Below are positions 1-9,942 of a stretch of DNA of 47,222 nt, one piece after another. The DNA lies in contig QZLH01000335.1 in the NCBI GenBank assembly GCA_003833135.1, forward strand, positions 11,946 to 59,167, in the 5' to 3' direction. Each line of letters starts with the position of its first letter. Within the stretch, counting starts at the first letter, position 1. The notes under the pieces are model-generated. The model saw only the letters and a program-made list of their open reading frames with translations, had not been told where the DNA came from and did no database searches. Source of the DNA: Oehlia diaphana (Eukaryota > Glomeromycota > Glomeromycetes > Glomerales > Glomeraceae). Both the position numbers and the translations under genes were made by a program.

Positions 1-345
1 CCTATTAAGCCTATTAGGTATACTTCGGACATGTATATCGGCACTATCTGATAAATGTACGATATCTATCCGATATTTTACTATAATATATCGGGTATCT
101 GATAAATCTATGATATGTGACTGATATTTGACTACCCGATATGTATAAGATATGTACATGATGTTTACAATATATGTCACCGATTTTCTACATTTCTACT
201 ACACTTATCGGGCACCCGATATATGTAGTATTGTTAAATATCATACACATATATCACATATATTGCACACATATCGGGTACCCGATATGTACCCGATAAC
301 CTTGATTTTGACCAGTGCATATAATAGCCATATAAATTAACATCA
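1..345. repeat. Palindromic TATCGGG/CCCGATA repeat cluster
   Basis: About 345 bp are built from degenerate, mostly palindromic copies of a TATCGGG-CCCGATA core mixed with GATATGT words. Positions 271-288 form a perfect 18-bp palindrome (ATATCGGGTACCCGATAT), and 206-221 is a near copy. The open frame at 152-340 only translates these repeats (Tyr, His, Ile and Thr rich) and is not taken as a gene. The cluster is cut by the window edge, so its full length and periodicity are unknown. Confidence 0.6.
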
Positions 346-524
346 AAATAATATTTTCATCATGTCTCTAACATATAGTTACTATATAAAAATAAGATTT
401 TTATGTTATATGTTCAACATATTGTTATCACATAGTTAAAACAAAGTTAACATAAATATGAATACCATATGTCTGGTATATTTTGAAAATATCGCTAACA
501 TATTTTTTATATTGATAGGGTTTC
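346..524. other. AT-rich intergenic stretch
   Basis: AT-rich sequence between the palindromic repeats and the first Uma2-like remnant. No gene, hairpin or promoter motif could be supported. Homology to the second Uma2-like copy starts near 530, which marks the 5' break of copy A. Confidence 0.5.
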
Positions 525-1391
525 TGCAAAGTAGTTATAAAAGAAAATGTGTCTCTTGAAAAATATCTCCAATATTGTGAAAATAATGCAATTTTTTCAG
601 TTCACATGTATCTATATAATGGGTATATCAAAATATATGAAGTACCTTCCTTTGCTCATTCAGCAGCAATAGGACGTATTACAGGATTGATGAATAAATG
701 GAATGACCAGGATTTGGAATATGGTACTGGTGCAATTATGATTCTGGGTCAAAATGTTGCAAAGGAACCTGATAGTTGGGTTCGACCAACACATCATCCT
801 GACCCACTAATTGGATCAGGTTAGAGTGCAAATGACAAGGATATAGCATATCCAACAATGATAATTGAGGTTGGTTTTTCTCAGAGTCTTCCTGACCTTC
901 ATCGAACAGCTGCTCTCTACTTTAACCCACGAACCACAATCCAGATTGTATTAGCCATCAAGATATTTGGAGAACGTATAGACCCTAATACGAATACTAG
1001 TACTGTTGCATTAATTGCTGCATTATATCTTCGTACAAGCACAATCCCACTGACTCCAACTAGTGTCATTTCTTTTGGGACAGCAAATCCTGACACAAAT
1101 ACTGTAAACTATATTATTAATCAAATGGGTGTTCCCCTTGGTAGCTTTATTGGTGTTGGACGTCCTAATCCTAATAATAATAATAATAACTTCCCTTCTT
1201 GCAATACAGCTAATCTTCCTATTTATCAAATGAATATTCCTGGACCAAAATTATTTAATGGAGTTCCAGCATATTTACTTCCTATAGGGTTTCCTATTGC
1301 ATCAAATATACCTCCTGTAGGGTTTGCTGCTGGATTTAATCTGGATCTCTGGGAAGTTCAAAAAATAATACAACGTAATCTTTGCATATAA
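525..1391 (+). pseudogene. Uma2-like (PD-(D/E)XK) protein, copy A, broken by one stop
   Basis: One reading frame runs from about 525 to the stop at 1389-1391, interrupted only by TAG at 822-824; copy B has CTG (Leu) at the matching place. The product resembles the Uma2 family, a PD-(D/E)XK endonuclease-like fold: an EPDSWVRP segment (the PD strand), then PTMIIEVGFSQSLPDLHR (the E-x strand and helix), then TTIQIVLAIKIF. The second half (residues after the fold) is a Thr/Asn/Pro-rich tail with the phrase MGVPLGSFIGVGRPNP. No good ATG lies in frame at the 5' end and copy B's exon 1 is missing, so the copy is 5'-truncated as well as interrupted. The tandem paralogue lies 0.8 kb downstream in the same orientation. 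Uma2 assignment is by recalled motif pattern; function in fungi is unknown. Confidence 0.6.
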
Positions 1392-2187
1392 TTTTATACT
1401 GTAAGAATGTACTTGATTGGTTGAAGAAGCAGCATTAAATATAAATACATTTTTGGAGTTAAAATATTGATACTTAATAATCTAGGAAGCAATATTTCAC
1501 AAAACATGTTCTTTAACTTTATACTAATTGCTAAGATCAGGATATATTCATTAATTATTTAATTTCTATTTTTGTCATCATGGATATATTCTATTGTTAA
1601 TATATCAGATATAAATAATTTTTATATATTAGGATTTTTGAATAAAAAAAGGCTATACTACTTTATAATTACTGTTTTTAATATATTTGTAACAAAAGAA
1701 AATTTTGAAGAAAAAGAGAGATTTCTTAGTAATCCTTCTCAATCAAATAACTTATGACTTTCTAGTAATAAAATATTAAAAGAAATTTTGTACCTTATAA
1801 CTTTCTCATTCTTCTAATAAATATCAAATAATAATATTAGAATGTGTTATGCATTTTTAATTAGCATATTTACTGTAATTACTCTATAATAAACAGATAT
1901 TTTCTAATTATTTGTTTTATTAACTTATTAGAAAAAATTATAAATATTGGAATAGTAGATTTTGATAAATGAAGCTATTCAGACATATGTTAGTAATAAT
2001 AATAATTAGATGAATAATACAATATTTTTTTGTATAAATAATCAAAAATAATATAACAAACATCTTTCTTAATCAATTGATTATGTTTGACATCATGTGA
2101 TTATTACAAAATCTGTGTAATAATTATTCTTATAAATATCATTGTTTCAAAGAAATTTCTTAATAATCCTCTTAAAATATATAAATT
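1392..2187. other. AT-rich gap between the two Uma2-like copies
   Basis: Very AT-rich sequence. The first ~60 bp after copy A match the sequence after copy B, so the duplicated segment includes a little 3' flank. The 61-codon open frame at 1572-1757 is composed of AT-rich codons with no recognisable pattern and is not called. Confidence 0.5.
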
Positions 2188-3301
2188 ATGGCCTCGAGTT
2201 CTCACAGCAATACAGATGGTAAGATTATAGGAATTAAATAGTTTTTTTATTTAATAAATTTATTAATTAGTGCTGTAATTTCAGACTCAAAAGTTCAACA
2301 GTCTAATCAACTTTTTCCTTGTCTAACCAACCTACTCTTCAGTCTACATGAAAGAAAAGGTTTTACTTATCCTTTACAACTATTAATTCAGCAAGAGAAA
2401 AATTGCTTATATTTCAAAAAGCCCAAGAAGAAGGGAAAGAAGTGAAGGAAGAGGAAAAAGAAGGATATACAGGATTGAGAGAAATAGTTATAAAATAAAA
2501 TGTGTCTCTTGAAAAATATCTCCAATATCGTGAAAATAATGCGATTCCTTCAGTTCGCATGTATTTACATAATGGGAATATCATAATTTATGAAGTACCT
2601 TCACTTGTTCATTCAATAGCAGCAGGACGTATTACAGTATTGATGAGTGCATGAAATAATCAGGATTTCAAATATGGTAATGATGCAACCATAATTTTGG
2701 GTCAAAACACTGTAAAGGAATTTGATAGTTGGGTTCAACCAAGGCATCTTCCTGACCCACCATTTGGATCAGGTCTGGGTGCAGATAAATATGATAAAGC
2801 ATATCCAACTATGATGATTGAGCTCAGAGTCTTCCAGACCTTCATCAAAAAACTGCTCTCTACTTTAATCCACGAACTACAATCCAGATTGTATTAGCCA
2901 TCAAGTTATTTGGACTTTGTACAAACTCTAATACTAACATTAGTACTATTGCACTAATTGCTACATTATACCTTCGTACAAGCACAACTCCACTGATTCC
3001 AACTAGTGTCATTTCTTTTGGGACAGCAGATCCTGATACAAATACCGTAAACTATATTATTAATCAAATGGGTGTTCCTCCTGGTAGTTTTACTGGTGTT
3101 GGACGTCCTGATCCTATTAATAACAATAATAACTTTTCTTCTTGTAATGCGCCCAATCTTCCAGATTATCAAATGAATATTCCTGGACCAGAATTATTTA
3201 ATGGAGTTCCTGCATATTTACTTCCCGCAGAGTTTGCTGCTGGTTTTAATCTGGATCTTTGGGACATACAAAATGAAATAAAAGATGAACTTCGCATATA
3301 A
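2188..3301 (+). pseudogene. Uma2-like (PD-(D/E)XK) protein, copy B, several lesions
   Basis: This copy keeps a plausible 5' end: ATG at 2188, exon 1 to 2218 (MASSSHSNTD), and an intron at 2219-2284 (GTAAGA...TTTCAG). Exon 2 carries a Lys/Glu-rich linker (around 2400-2480), then the same fold as copy A. Lesions seen: a frame break or TGA in the linker near 2350, TAA just before the NVSLEKYL segment (~2500), TGA at about 2652 where copy A has TGG (Trp), and a 10-bp deletion near 2822 that shifts the frame right at the IIEV strand. The tail from about 2882 to 3301 is open and close to copy A (MGVPPGSFTGVGRPDP and a DLWDIQ end). Copy A lacks the linker and exon 1, so the two copies decayed independently after a tandem duplication. 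Confidence 0.6.
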
Positions 3302-3677
3302 TTTTATAGGTGTGTACTTGGTTTGCTGAAGAAGTATTAGTGTAAGAATGCAATTCATTTTATTTTTTGTAATCATCATCAAAAAGAAACTGCATAAAAT
3401 CTTAAACTTATTGATGGATATTTTAGCTTTTATTTTATTTCTGATATATTTTAATTTATATATTGTGAATTAGTAGTAGGTTCATTTTTATGCATTAGAT
3501 CATTTATTTTAACAGTTAAAGAAATTAAAAATTTAATTTAAATAATAAAAGAAAACAGCAATGAATTTAAGGGAATAATAACTAATATAATTAAAAGTTA
3601 TATTAAAAAAACCTTCTTTTTTTCATAGAGCTTTTGCTGATTTCATCTTTATCAGTTAAGAAAGTTTTCAACCAGTA

Positions 3678-3847
3678 AAGCTTCACATCTCTATAGCGAA
3701 ATCTTATATAGTAGTAACTTATTATATGAAGAAAAATTCAGGTGCTGATTTTTTTATATATAATAAATGACCCTCAGTATAGTGAATTTCTCACTAAAAC
3801 GAATTTTAATCTCCAGCCCATGAGATTCACTATAATGAGGTGAACTG
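3678..3847 (-). mobile_element. pogo/Tc1-mariner-like MITE (inverted relative to copy 2)
   Basis: A 170-bp element flanked by TA on both sides (3676-3677 and 3848-3849). Its right end reads as CAGTTCACCTCATTATAGTG on the minus strand, the CAGT-type terminal repeat typical of Tc1/mariner/pogo MITEs inserted at TA. Its sequence aligns with the element at 13607-13748 only when reverse-complemented, although the flanks are collinear. The left terminal repeat is degraded (CAGTAAAGCTTCAC). Confidence 0.6.
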
Positions 3848-4284
3848 TAATTAATTTTATTTTCTGTAGTAGTAGTACAAATTATTTAAAGTATTTTCCA
3901 AATTTAATAATTATAATCATTTTTTCACGGGTTAAGAATTCAAAAAAGAAGCAACTTTACAAGTAATTATAATTATTCTATTATTTTAAAAATTGCAAGT
4001 GAATATTAAATGTACATGAAATTTGATTAGAACCTACTATAATGTGAAATTCAATATTATTATGAATAAATAATTGTTTTCTTCTTCCTCCTATTCTTCC
4101 TATTCTCTTTCTCCAATTCCTGCTTCCACTTCTTCTTTTTCTAAATCTTCTTTCAGCTATACAAAAAAAAATTAAGAATAATAATTCAAATTATAAGGAA
4201 TAAAGTTAATAAATGTCGGATACAGTTCATAAAATATAAAAACTCAAATTATAAATTATAATTACCTTTCATTTTTAAACTCCT

Positions 4285-5032
4285 CTTTAACATGGAGAGG
4301 TAGGATTAAGTGTATTTATATCATAAGCACTTAACTTTACACGCTGGCCTGAATTGTGGAAAGATATTTTTTATTAGGCGAAGCTGACTGTACGAAACAA
4401 ATCGGAAGGAGTTATATAAAAACCCATATTTGTTCTTCTCATTCCCGCTTCGCTTTTATACATTGTCCTTTGGGATAACTTCCCAGGGGATAATGCATGA
4501 TTGATTCTGAGTCATACTGACCAAAACACACTACAGTATATCGGGCTCACAACTTTCCAAAATTTCTACTTTAGCTATAATGGTCATTACGGCGGCCTGG
4601 GCGATAGTATTGGTATTCATGATAGAACCCGAAGCATGTGCATCAGTTCATGCGTAGGACTACCTTTTGGATGTTGATGATTCTGCAGGTCCTTGATAAC
4701 CGATAACTTTATAATTGTGAAATGAAAGATTATGAATTTGAATTATGTACAAAAATAGTCAGATCTCCGCCTTGCTCACCAACATAGGATTCATATTTAT
4801 CTGGTTATGTTTTTTACGAATCTTACTAAACAGACTTTGGAGATCACTTTCATTGCACTTGTCACAATCGAAGGACAGAATTCACAATGGAACGATTCAA
4901 TTTTCTCAAAGGTTTGATACAGGCATCGGAACATGGTTCACTCATATTCTCTTTATAAGAGGAGACAATATCAGTATCAGTCCATTTATGAGCTTGACCG
5001 AGATTAATCAACAGCTTGATATAATTGACTAA
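4285..5032 (-). pseudogene. Astacin-like (M12A) metalloprotease remnant, copy 1
   Basis: Read on the minus strand. A HWKWTDTD-like pre-domain segment lies around 4930-5010 (HKWTDTDIVSSYKENM). The astacin zinc motif is at about 4626-4660: HELMHM followed by a one-base insertion, then GFYHEY. The Met-turn YDSESIMHYPLG is intact near 4485-4520, and the C-terminal GQRVKLSAYDINTLN lies near 4330-4370. A spliced reading enters through LSVIKDLQ just upstream of the zinc motif. Frameshifts and stops separate every block, so no active protease can be made. Astacins are secreted or membrane zinc endopeptidases (HExxHxxGxxH plus a Met-turn Tyr). Copies at 14175-15250 and 33530-34250 carry the same block order. 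Confidence 0.7.
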
Positions 5033-5039
5033 TTGACTG

Positions 5040-5955
5040 ATGGTTATAATATATTTTTGTAAAAGAAATTTTTTTTTTTTTTTTTTGTGTTCGTTAGGTA
5101 AAAAAAAAGTTTTTTTTATAAAAAAATAATTATTTTTCACGAAATCAAATTTTTTTTTTTAAAAGACACCTTTAAGTATCTCATTTTGTTCTCCCAAAAT
5201 ATTATTAAAAAAAAAGGTTCGAAAATTGTTTTTTTTTTCTTCAAGATGAGAAATAAATCTTGCGTTTCTTTTTTTTTTTGATACATATAAAATATATTAA
5301 AAAAAAATATGAAATAAAAATTCGAAATATTTGGGATAGTAAATATTATTGCCAATCGGCCAATTTGATTTATTTATTTTAACTTTAATTTATTTACTCA
5401 AATAATTATTGGATATTCGTTATTTATCCGGATGTTGCGTTTATCCGGATAATTATCGGATTTATCCGGATCGGCACTAAATTTTAAAAATTTTTTTTTT
5501 TTTTTTTTAAAAAAACAATCCTTATATATAAATAATTGTAGTAAAAACAACATTCTGGGAAAAACTTTTCGTCATTGATGCAATAAAAAAAAAATTTATT
5601 GTAAAAGAGTGAGTTAGGTTTTTTTGTTTATATCTTGCGCATTTTTTTATTACCAGCCCTCAAATGGCGATGCCCGGTGGTTACCTTAACAAATGACTAA
5701 AAATGTAGTTTATTTTAACTAACATAAACTTGAATTATGCGAAATGAATCCTGTGTAACTTTAAAATATTCCGAAAATTGGGATGATTTTCAATTGCCGG
5801 AGTTTTCATATATAATAATATTGATTGTTCTATTTTTCATAAGAACATTTAAAATTTATTTATAAATTATTTAAATTATTTTTCGATAGTTTCTTTTTTT
5901 TTTTTTAATCATATTATATATTTAATATGTATCAATATTTCAACATGTTTACCCT
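5040..5955. other. A/T-run spacer of the duplicated unit
   Basis: Long T and A homopolymers separated by short shared words (GTTCGTTAGGTAAAAA, TTCAAG-GTGAGAA, TTGCGTTTCTTTTTTT-GATACATATA). The same words recur in the same order at 15290-15900, 34260-34540 and 44190-44390. Short tandem TTTATCCGGAT words sit at 5420-5475. Open frames crossing it (5137-5355, 4862-5140) are homopolymer translations and are not called. Confidence 0.5.
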
Positions 5956-5959
5956 TATT

Positions 5960-6181
5960 TTAGGGGAAAGAAAATCCGTTAAAAAATTGATTTATGGATG
6001 GATTGTTTGTATTTTGTGTTGGTAATCTCCTAACACGAATCGTATCAATTATAATTCCATGTCTTACTCGACGATTATTCCGCCTTCGAATAACAAGACT
6101 AGCGTAAGATGGAACGTTTGAAGGAGTACGTTCAATAGTTTCAGTAAAATTGGATATATGAGCATAATCAGATTCATTCAT
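5960..6181 (-). CDS. Small Arg-rich hypothetical protein, copy 1
   Basis: A 73-codon frame from ATG at 6181 to TAA at 5960. Residues 20-45 are a Ser/Tyr then Arg-rich stretch (PSYASLVIRRRNNRRVR), followed by TIRVRRLPTQNTNNPSINQFF. The same protein segment stays open at 35075-35305 with only a few substitutions, while the astacin gene beside it has decayed in both places. In copy 2 (17810-18046) an 11-bp deletion removes the Arg cluster and shifts the frame. No known domain, signal peptide or membrane segment is visible. It could be a real small gene, a leftover exon of the astacin gene (about 0.9 kb away, unusually far for introns seen here), or a chance frame. Confidence 0.35.
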   Translation of the reverse strand: MNESDYAHISNFTETIERTPSNVPSYASLVIRRRNNRRVRHGIIIDTIRVRRLPTQNTNNPSINQFFNGFSFP

Positions 6182-6386
6182 TGCGAATTTTGTTTTTTCT
6201 TTTCAAGGTGAATAAAAAATGTAGTAAAAGGAATTTATTTTTTCGTTGTTAAAAAAAAATATTTGGGTTAAACACCAAAGAGGGTTATTTTATATAATTT
6301 TTTTTTTATTGATCTTTCACTTTTTATATAATATAAAAAATTTTTTTGGTAGTAAAAAAAAAAACTCGCAACTTTAAAAAAAAAAA

Positions 6387-6412
6387 ATTAATTAATTAAT
6401 TAATTAATTATT
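6387..6412. repeat. (TTAA/ATTA)n microsatellite
   Basis: Six or more TTAA-type units in tandem, directly after an A run; a short ACGTAA triplet repeat follows at 6462-6482. Ordinary microsatellites in the AT-rich spacer. Confidence 0.7.
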
Positions 6413-6529
6413 CGTTCATTTTTTACGCAAGTTTTTTTTTTTAATGTAAAAATATTATAATGTAACGTAAACGTAAACGTAAATGAAAAAAAAAAAAATT
6501 TTTTTTTTTTGTATACAATAAAAAAGTTT

Positions 6530-6791
6530 CCTCTATAGTCACCCAGATATATCACATCCCCCCTAATAAGCACATTTACATTGGCCCAAGTTACTAACCT
6601 CTTTAGTCACACCTATACTTGCCACCCATTCCTCAAAAAGGAAATTTAAACAATGAGATCGACATGAAATCATTGTTTAAATTTCCTTTTTTGGGGAATG
6701 GGCGGCAAGTATAGTCACACCATATAGTATTTTTATAATCACACCAATTTTTTTTGGTCCCGAAGGGTGTGACTATATAGGGGGTTGACTG
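6530..6791. mobile_element. Foldback MITE with pogo-like ends
   Basis: The right end, read on the minus strand, is CAGTCAACCCCCTATATAGT at 6772-6791 followed by TA, a pogo/Tigger-type terminal repeat; the left end near 6531 has CTCTATAGTCACCC. Inside is a very long inverted repeat: arm 6605-6656 and arm 6670-6720, about 50 bp each with only a few mismatches, around a 13-nt loop. The matching place in copy 3 of the duplication (35440-35520) runs straight from AAAAAGTTT into AT-rich sequence without the element, so it inserted into copy 1 after the duplication. Confidence 0.7.
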
Positions 6792-6799
6792 TAAATTCA

Positions 6800-8260
6800 G
6801 TTATATATAACAGATATTAATATAGCTAATATATTTTTTGTTTTCGAGTTAAAATAATATTTTATATCAATTGATGAACGATTTCATTAAAACAGAAATT
6901 GCATGCAACAAATAGAGAATACTAAATTTATAGTGATTTCTTATTTAATATGAAAAGGATTTTAAATAATTTTAAAACTATAAAGAAAATTATTTAAACC
7001 ATAAGAGGTAAAGTCGTAAAGTCGATTACCGTACTCCAAAATAATTTCCCGATAATTTTATAAAATCAAAAATAAGCATTACAATGGGTCACATGATAAT
7101 ATCGTTATTGTGAAATATAATTTTATTAACCAAATTCTAGCATTCTGATTAGTACGTGGCCAAATCTGTTAATAATTGTGATATTAATCGTTGCAAAGTA
7201 CAATAATAATAATATACATGTAATTATTGCGAGGTGGAAATTACCGAAAGAAATTAACTTTTAACATAGAATCGTAAATGGAAAACAAAATGAAATAAAT
7301 ATATAATTAAACGTGCTGTTATAACAATTGACTTATCTTAATAAAAATATGTAAATAAAAATAAAATACGCCTATCATTTCTGATTAAGTGTAATCCTAT
7401 ATTCCTATTATATTTTTTCAATGAAAAATCTTCCTTTCTTTTAATTCCTATTTTATCATTTAAACTACACATACAACATAAACTGTAAATACATCAAATA
7501 CATCATTATATATATTCCGATTTTTTCAATTGAAAAATTTTTCTTACCTTAAAGTTTTCAATTAATTCCTACGTCAATAAAAAAAATTTTCCTAAACTAC
7601 TTCCTTCTTTCTTGTTATTCCGTAATAATTTTGATGACAAAAATCATTCCCAAAAATAGTAAACAAAAAGAGATAATATTCCACGAACAAAATTTGAGAA
7701 TTACCCCATCAAAAAAAAAAAATAACTTTCCCTAATTAGGTGATGTGTGAATCGTTGATCCTGAGTCAAACCTTGAGTTTTCTGAGTCACATTTTATATT
7801 AATCCTATTTTTTTTTTTTGCGGGCAATTTACTTTTTCTAAACACATATCATTTAACACATATAACACAATTTATTTAAATTATCTTGATTACAATATTA
7901 TTTTACGTTACATCACTTTCGTATCATTTGGCCAATAAGTCTGAAACAAAAGAAAAAAGAATAATAAAAATAGATCCTAATTATTTGGGGAGGGCTACAT
8001 TTATTTTAAATTTAAGCCGTGATCTGCTTATTTTTTATTCTATTTTATTTATTGTTTTCTTTATTACCCTTTTTACCTTTTTTTGCCTTTATTACCCTCT
8101 TTTCCCCCCAGGATAGTCCCAGGCGTTGGCGAGTTTCTATAAATCATGAGACGATCATCCAATGAGATTCTGCCTTCCTTAATCTTAATATAAAAATAGC
8201 TAAGCTACCGTTATAATTCGATTAATCATTATATTTGATCAGTCTAACACATCACTCTTT
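6800..8260. other. AT-rich region without a supportable gene
   Basis: The first 1.2 kb is the outer part of duplicated-unit copy 1; homology to copy 3 is visible at 6830-6850, 7800-7830 and 7880-7960. The open frame at 7886-8116 is partly this shared sequence and ends in a Phe-rich run; I see no domain and do not call it. Confidence 0.45.
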
Positions 8261-8266
8261 TCTGGC

Positions 8267-8514
8267 GAGTGGGCAGATGCTCAAACTCGTCTTCTCATTA
8301 ACGAACGAAACAAAGAAATTCTGAATATCATATTACTCCAAATAATAAGAAAAGTTTTTATTGGGATGATATTCTTAGGGTAATAAATGAATGGGAAAAT
8401 ACTAATTATTTCACTGGTGAGGATTGTCATAAGAAATTTTTGAGTCTTACAAAAGCATTTTATGTATTACCCTTTGGGTTATTAAGGCGATCGGTCTCTA
8501 TGAAAAATTACTAA
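8267..8514 (+). pseudogene. Myb/SANT-like DNA-binding domain remnant
   Basis: From 8267 the translation is EWADAQTRLLINERNKEI; after a one-base shift near 8325 it continues as SFYWDDILRVINEWEN and FTGEDCHKKFLSLTKAFY, ending at TAA 8512-8514. The spacing of Trp-x-x-x-x-T-x-x-LI, FW-x-x-I and the C-x-x-K-x-x-x-L helix fits the Myb/SANT-like (trihelix/MADF type) DNA-binding domain, often found with transposases or their domesticated relatives. No ATG upstream can be assigned. Only the domain core survives, with one frameshift, so it is called a pseudogene fragment. Confidence 0.55.
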
Positions 8515-9156
8515 ATAACACTATTATTTTTAGACCGTGGAGAAATATAGAGAAGGAACTGGGAACAAGATTAGTTTAGTTGGAGAAAAGTTCTGGCTAA
8601 AACCAGGTAATATGTTTCTGTAGGTGGTTCTCTCAAAATTAACATGATTTTTTTTCATATGTTAGAACTTCCATTCGATTTTTCTGTATTATGAAATGAC
8701 AATATATGATTGTTTTGTACTAGTCATCTTTCGACTACTCTGATTGAGAATAAGATCTCAGCAAATCTTAAACATTATTGAAATTAAGCAATCAATAATC
8801 TTCGGGTCAACATTCTTCATTAAAATTTATCGCGTATATAAATTAATAAAGTTCACACCCGATCTTTATTTTTTTAACTTGTGTATACTATTGGAAAATC
8901 AAAACATCCCATACAAAATAATAATTCTAAACAATCCTCTTATTAATCTGATATATAAAAGCACATTTATTTTTTCAAATGAAAAATGTCATGAAACTCC
9001 GCTCATTAATTGTTATAATTATATTGAATAATACATTTTTTTTTTATGCAAATTCATAAGACAAAGTACTTTAAAGCAGATGGAAAAAATAACCCTATAT
9101 TAGTGAAAGGTAAAAATAGTGGTTTGCATTATGCTAAATATAATAGAAAAACATGC
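8515..9156. other. Gap with an unassigned open frame
   Basis: A 95-codon frame at 8744-9031 (+) is Ile/Leu/Asn rich with no recognisable motif or flanking signal. I cannot distinguish it from an AT-rich chance frame. The rest holds nothing I can support. Confidence 0.35.
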
Positions 9157-9942
9157 TTATAATAAGCAGGGCAAAGCAACTACGTAAATGATTAAAATAA
9201 AGTTGCTGGAAGAGTTAAATTTTGTAGAATAGCCCGAAGGCCTACGTATGTTCCTTACAACTAACATAAAGTGTTGTGCACTCTCCAGTGTTTCTGGGCC
9301 ATTGAATACAAATATATGATTAGTCCTTGGAAAGAGGACTAATGGAGAGTGAGGAGATGTTTCTGGTGGATAAGTGTTGACAGCTGGAGGCACATTATTT
9401 GCACACGTTGTTAAAAGTCAATAGTTACGTAGACTGGATTAATAATCGATCAGATCTTTGGACGTTCGAAGACAAAACTTGACAAGTCTTTGCTGATACT
9501 ACAAAAGGCACTTGTGCTCGCAAAGTTCTCTCCAATACTGTCAATTGCTATTATTCTTCCTGCTAGTAGTTTAGCTAGTGGCATGACATCTTGCTCCGTC
9601 TAGTCAGAGGCTGATTTTCTTTTAAAAGTACTGACTGGCTCTAAAAGTTCCTTTCCTGAGAATATAGAATTCTGAGTTCAAAAAAATATTCAACTTTACT
9701 TAATTAAGACAGAAAATAATATTATACCTGATATTAAATAGTTCGAGATTTATTTCAGCATTACAAACATGAAAGTTTTTTTATACATTTCGCAAGCTTC
9801 CATATCCGAAATTTCCTCAGTATTAATCAACCTAACAACAAAGATTAGTTAATATATGGAAAGAGGTGGTATTCAAAAAAAAATTAGAACTGACTTACTT
9901 AGTTTTTCTAGTCTCACGTTTTACAGTTCTTTTTTGAGACAT
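9157..9942 (-). pseudogene. Decayed small intron-containing gene, unknown family
   Basis: ATG at 9942 follows a TATATAAA-like box. Exon 1 is 9942-9899 (MSQKRTVKRETRKT), intron 9898-9832 has GTAAGTC and TTGTTAG borders, and exon 2 (from 9831) reads INTEEISDMEACEMYKK to TAA at 9750, with an A7 run where the alternative frame opens. Further down, after a possible GTATAA...CTCAG intron, one frame reads through LAGRIIAIDSIGENFAST and ISKDLSSFVFERPK, and another through PPAVNTYPPETSPHSP and FVFNGPETLESAQHFM to 9157. Codon sense and splice borders suggest genuine coding ancestry, but stops and shifts prevent a single product. Family not recognised. Confidence 0.35.

Larger units (their letters stand above)
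3375..8020 (-). repeat. Segmental duplication unit, copy 1
   Basis: The stretch aligns by eye with copies at about 13185-18950 and 33290-37520: the same order of an ATTTTAGCTTT-AT-rich start, a pyrimidine-rich tract (4080-4140), the astacin remnant, an A/T-run spacer, a small Arg-rich frame and an upstream AT-rich block. The far end near 7880-7960 (CATTTGGCCAATAAGTCTG) matches 36300-36340 in copy 3. Divergence is substantial, with many indels in homopolymers, so the duplications are not recent. Borders are approximate. Confidence 0.65.

Noticed and set aside
152..340. 62-codon open frame in the palindromic repeats
   Set aside because: Translates repeat words only; Tyr/His/Ile/Thr composition follows the repeat, and no homologue-like pattern is seen.
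1023..1229. Minus-strand frame in Uma2-like copy A, with a partner at 2966-3172
   Set aside because: Both lie antisense to the better-supported Uma2-like tail; their mutual similarity follows from the duplication.
4745..5032. Plus-strand frame, with a similar one at 33975-34244
   Set aside because: Antisense of the astacin pre-domain and domain start; conserved only because the opposite strand was coding.
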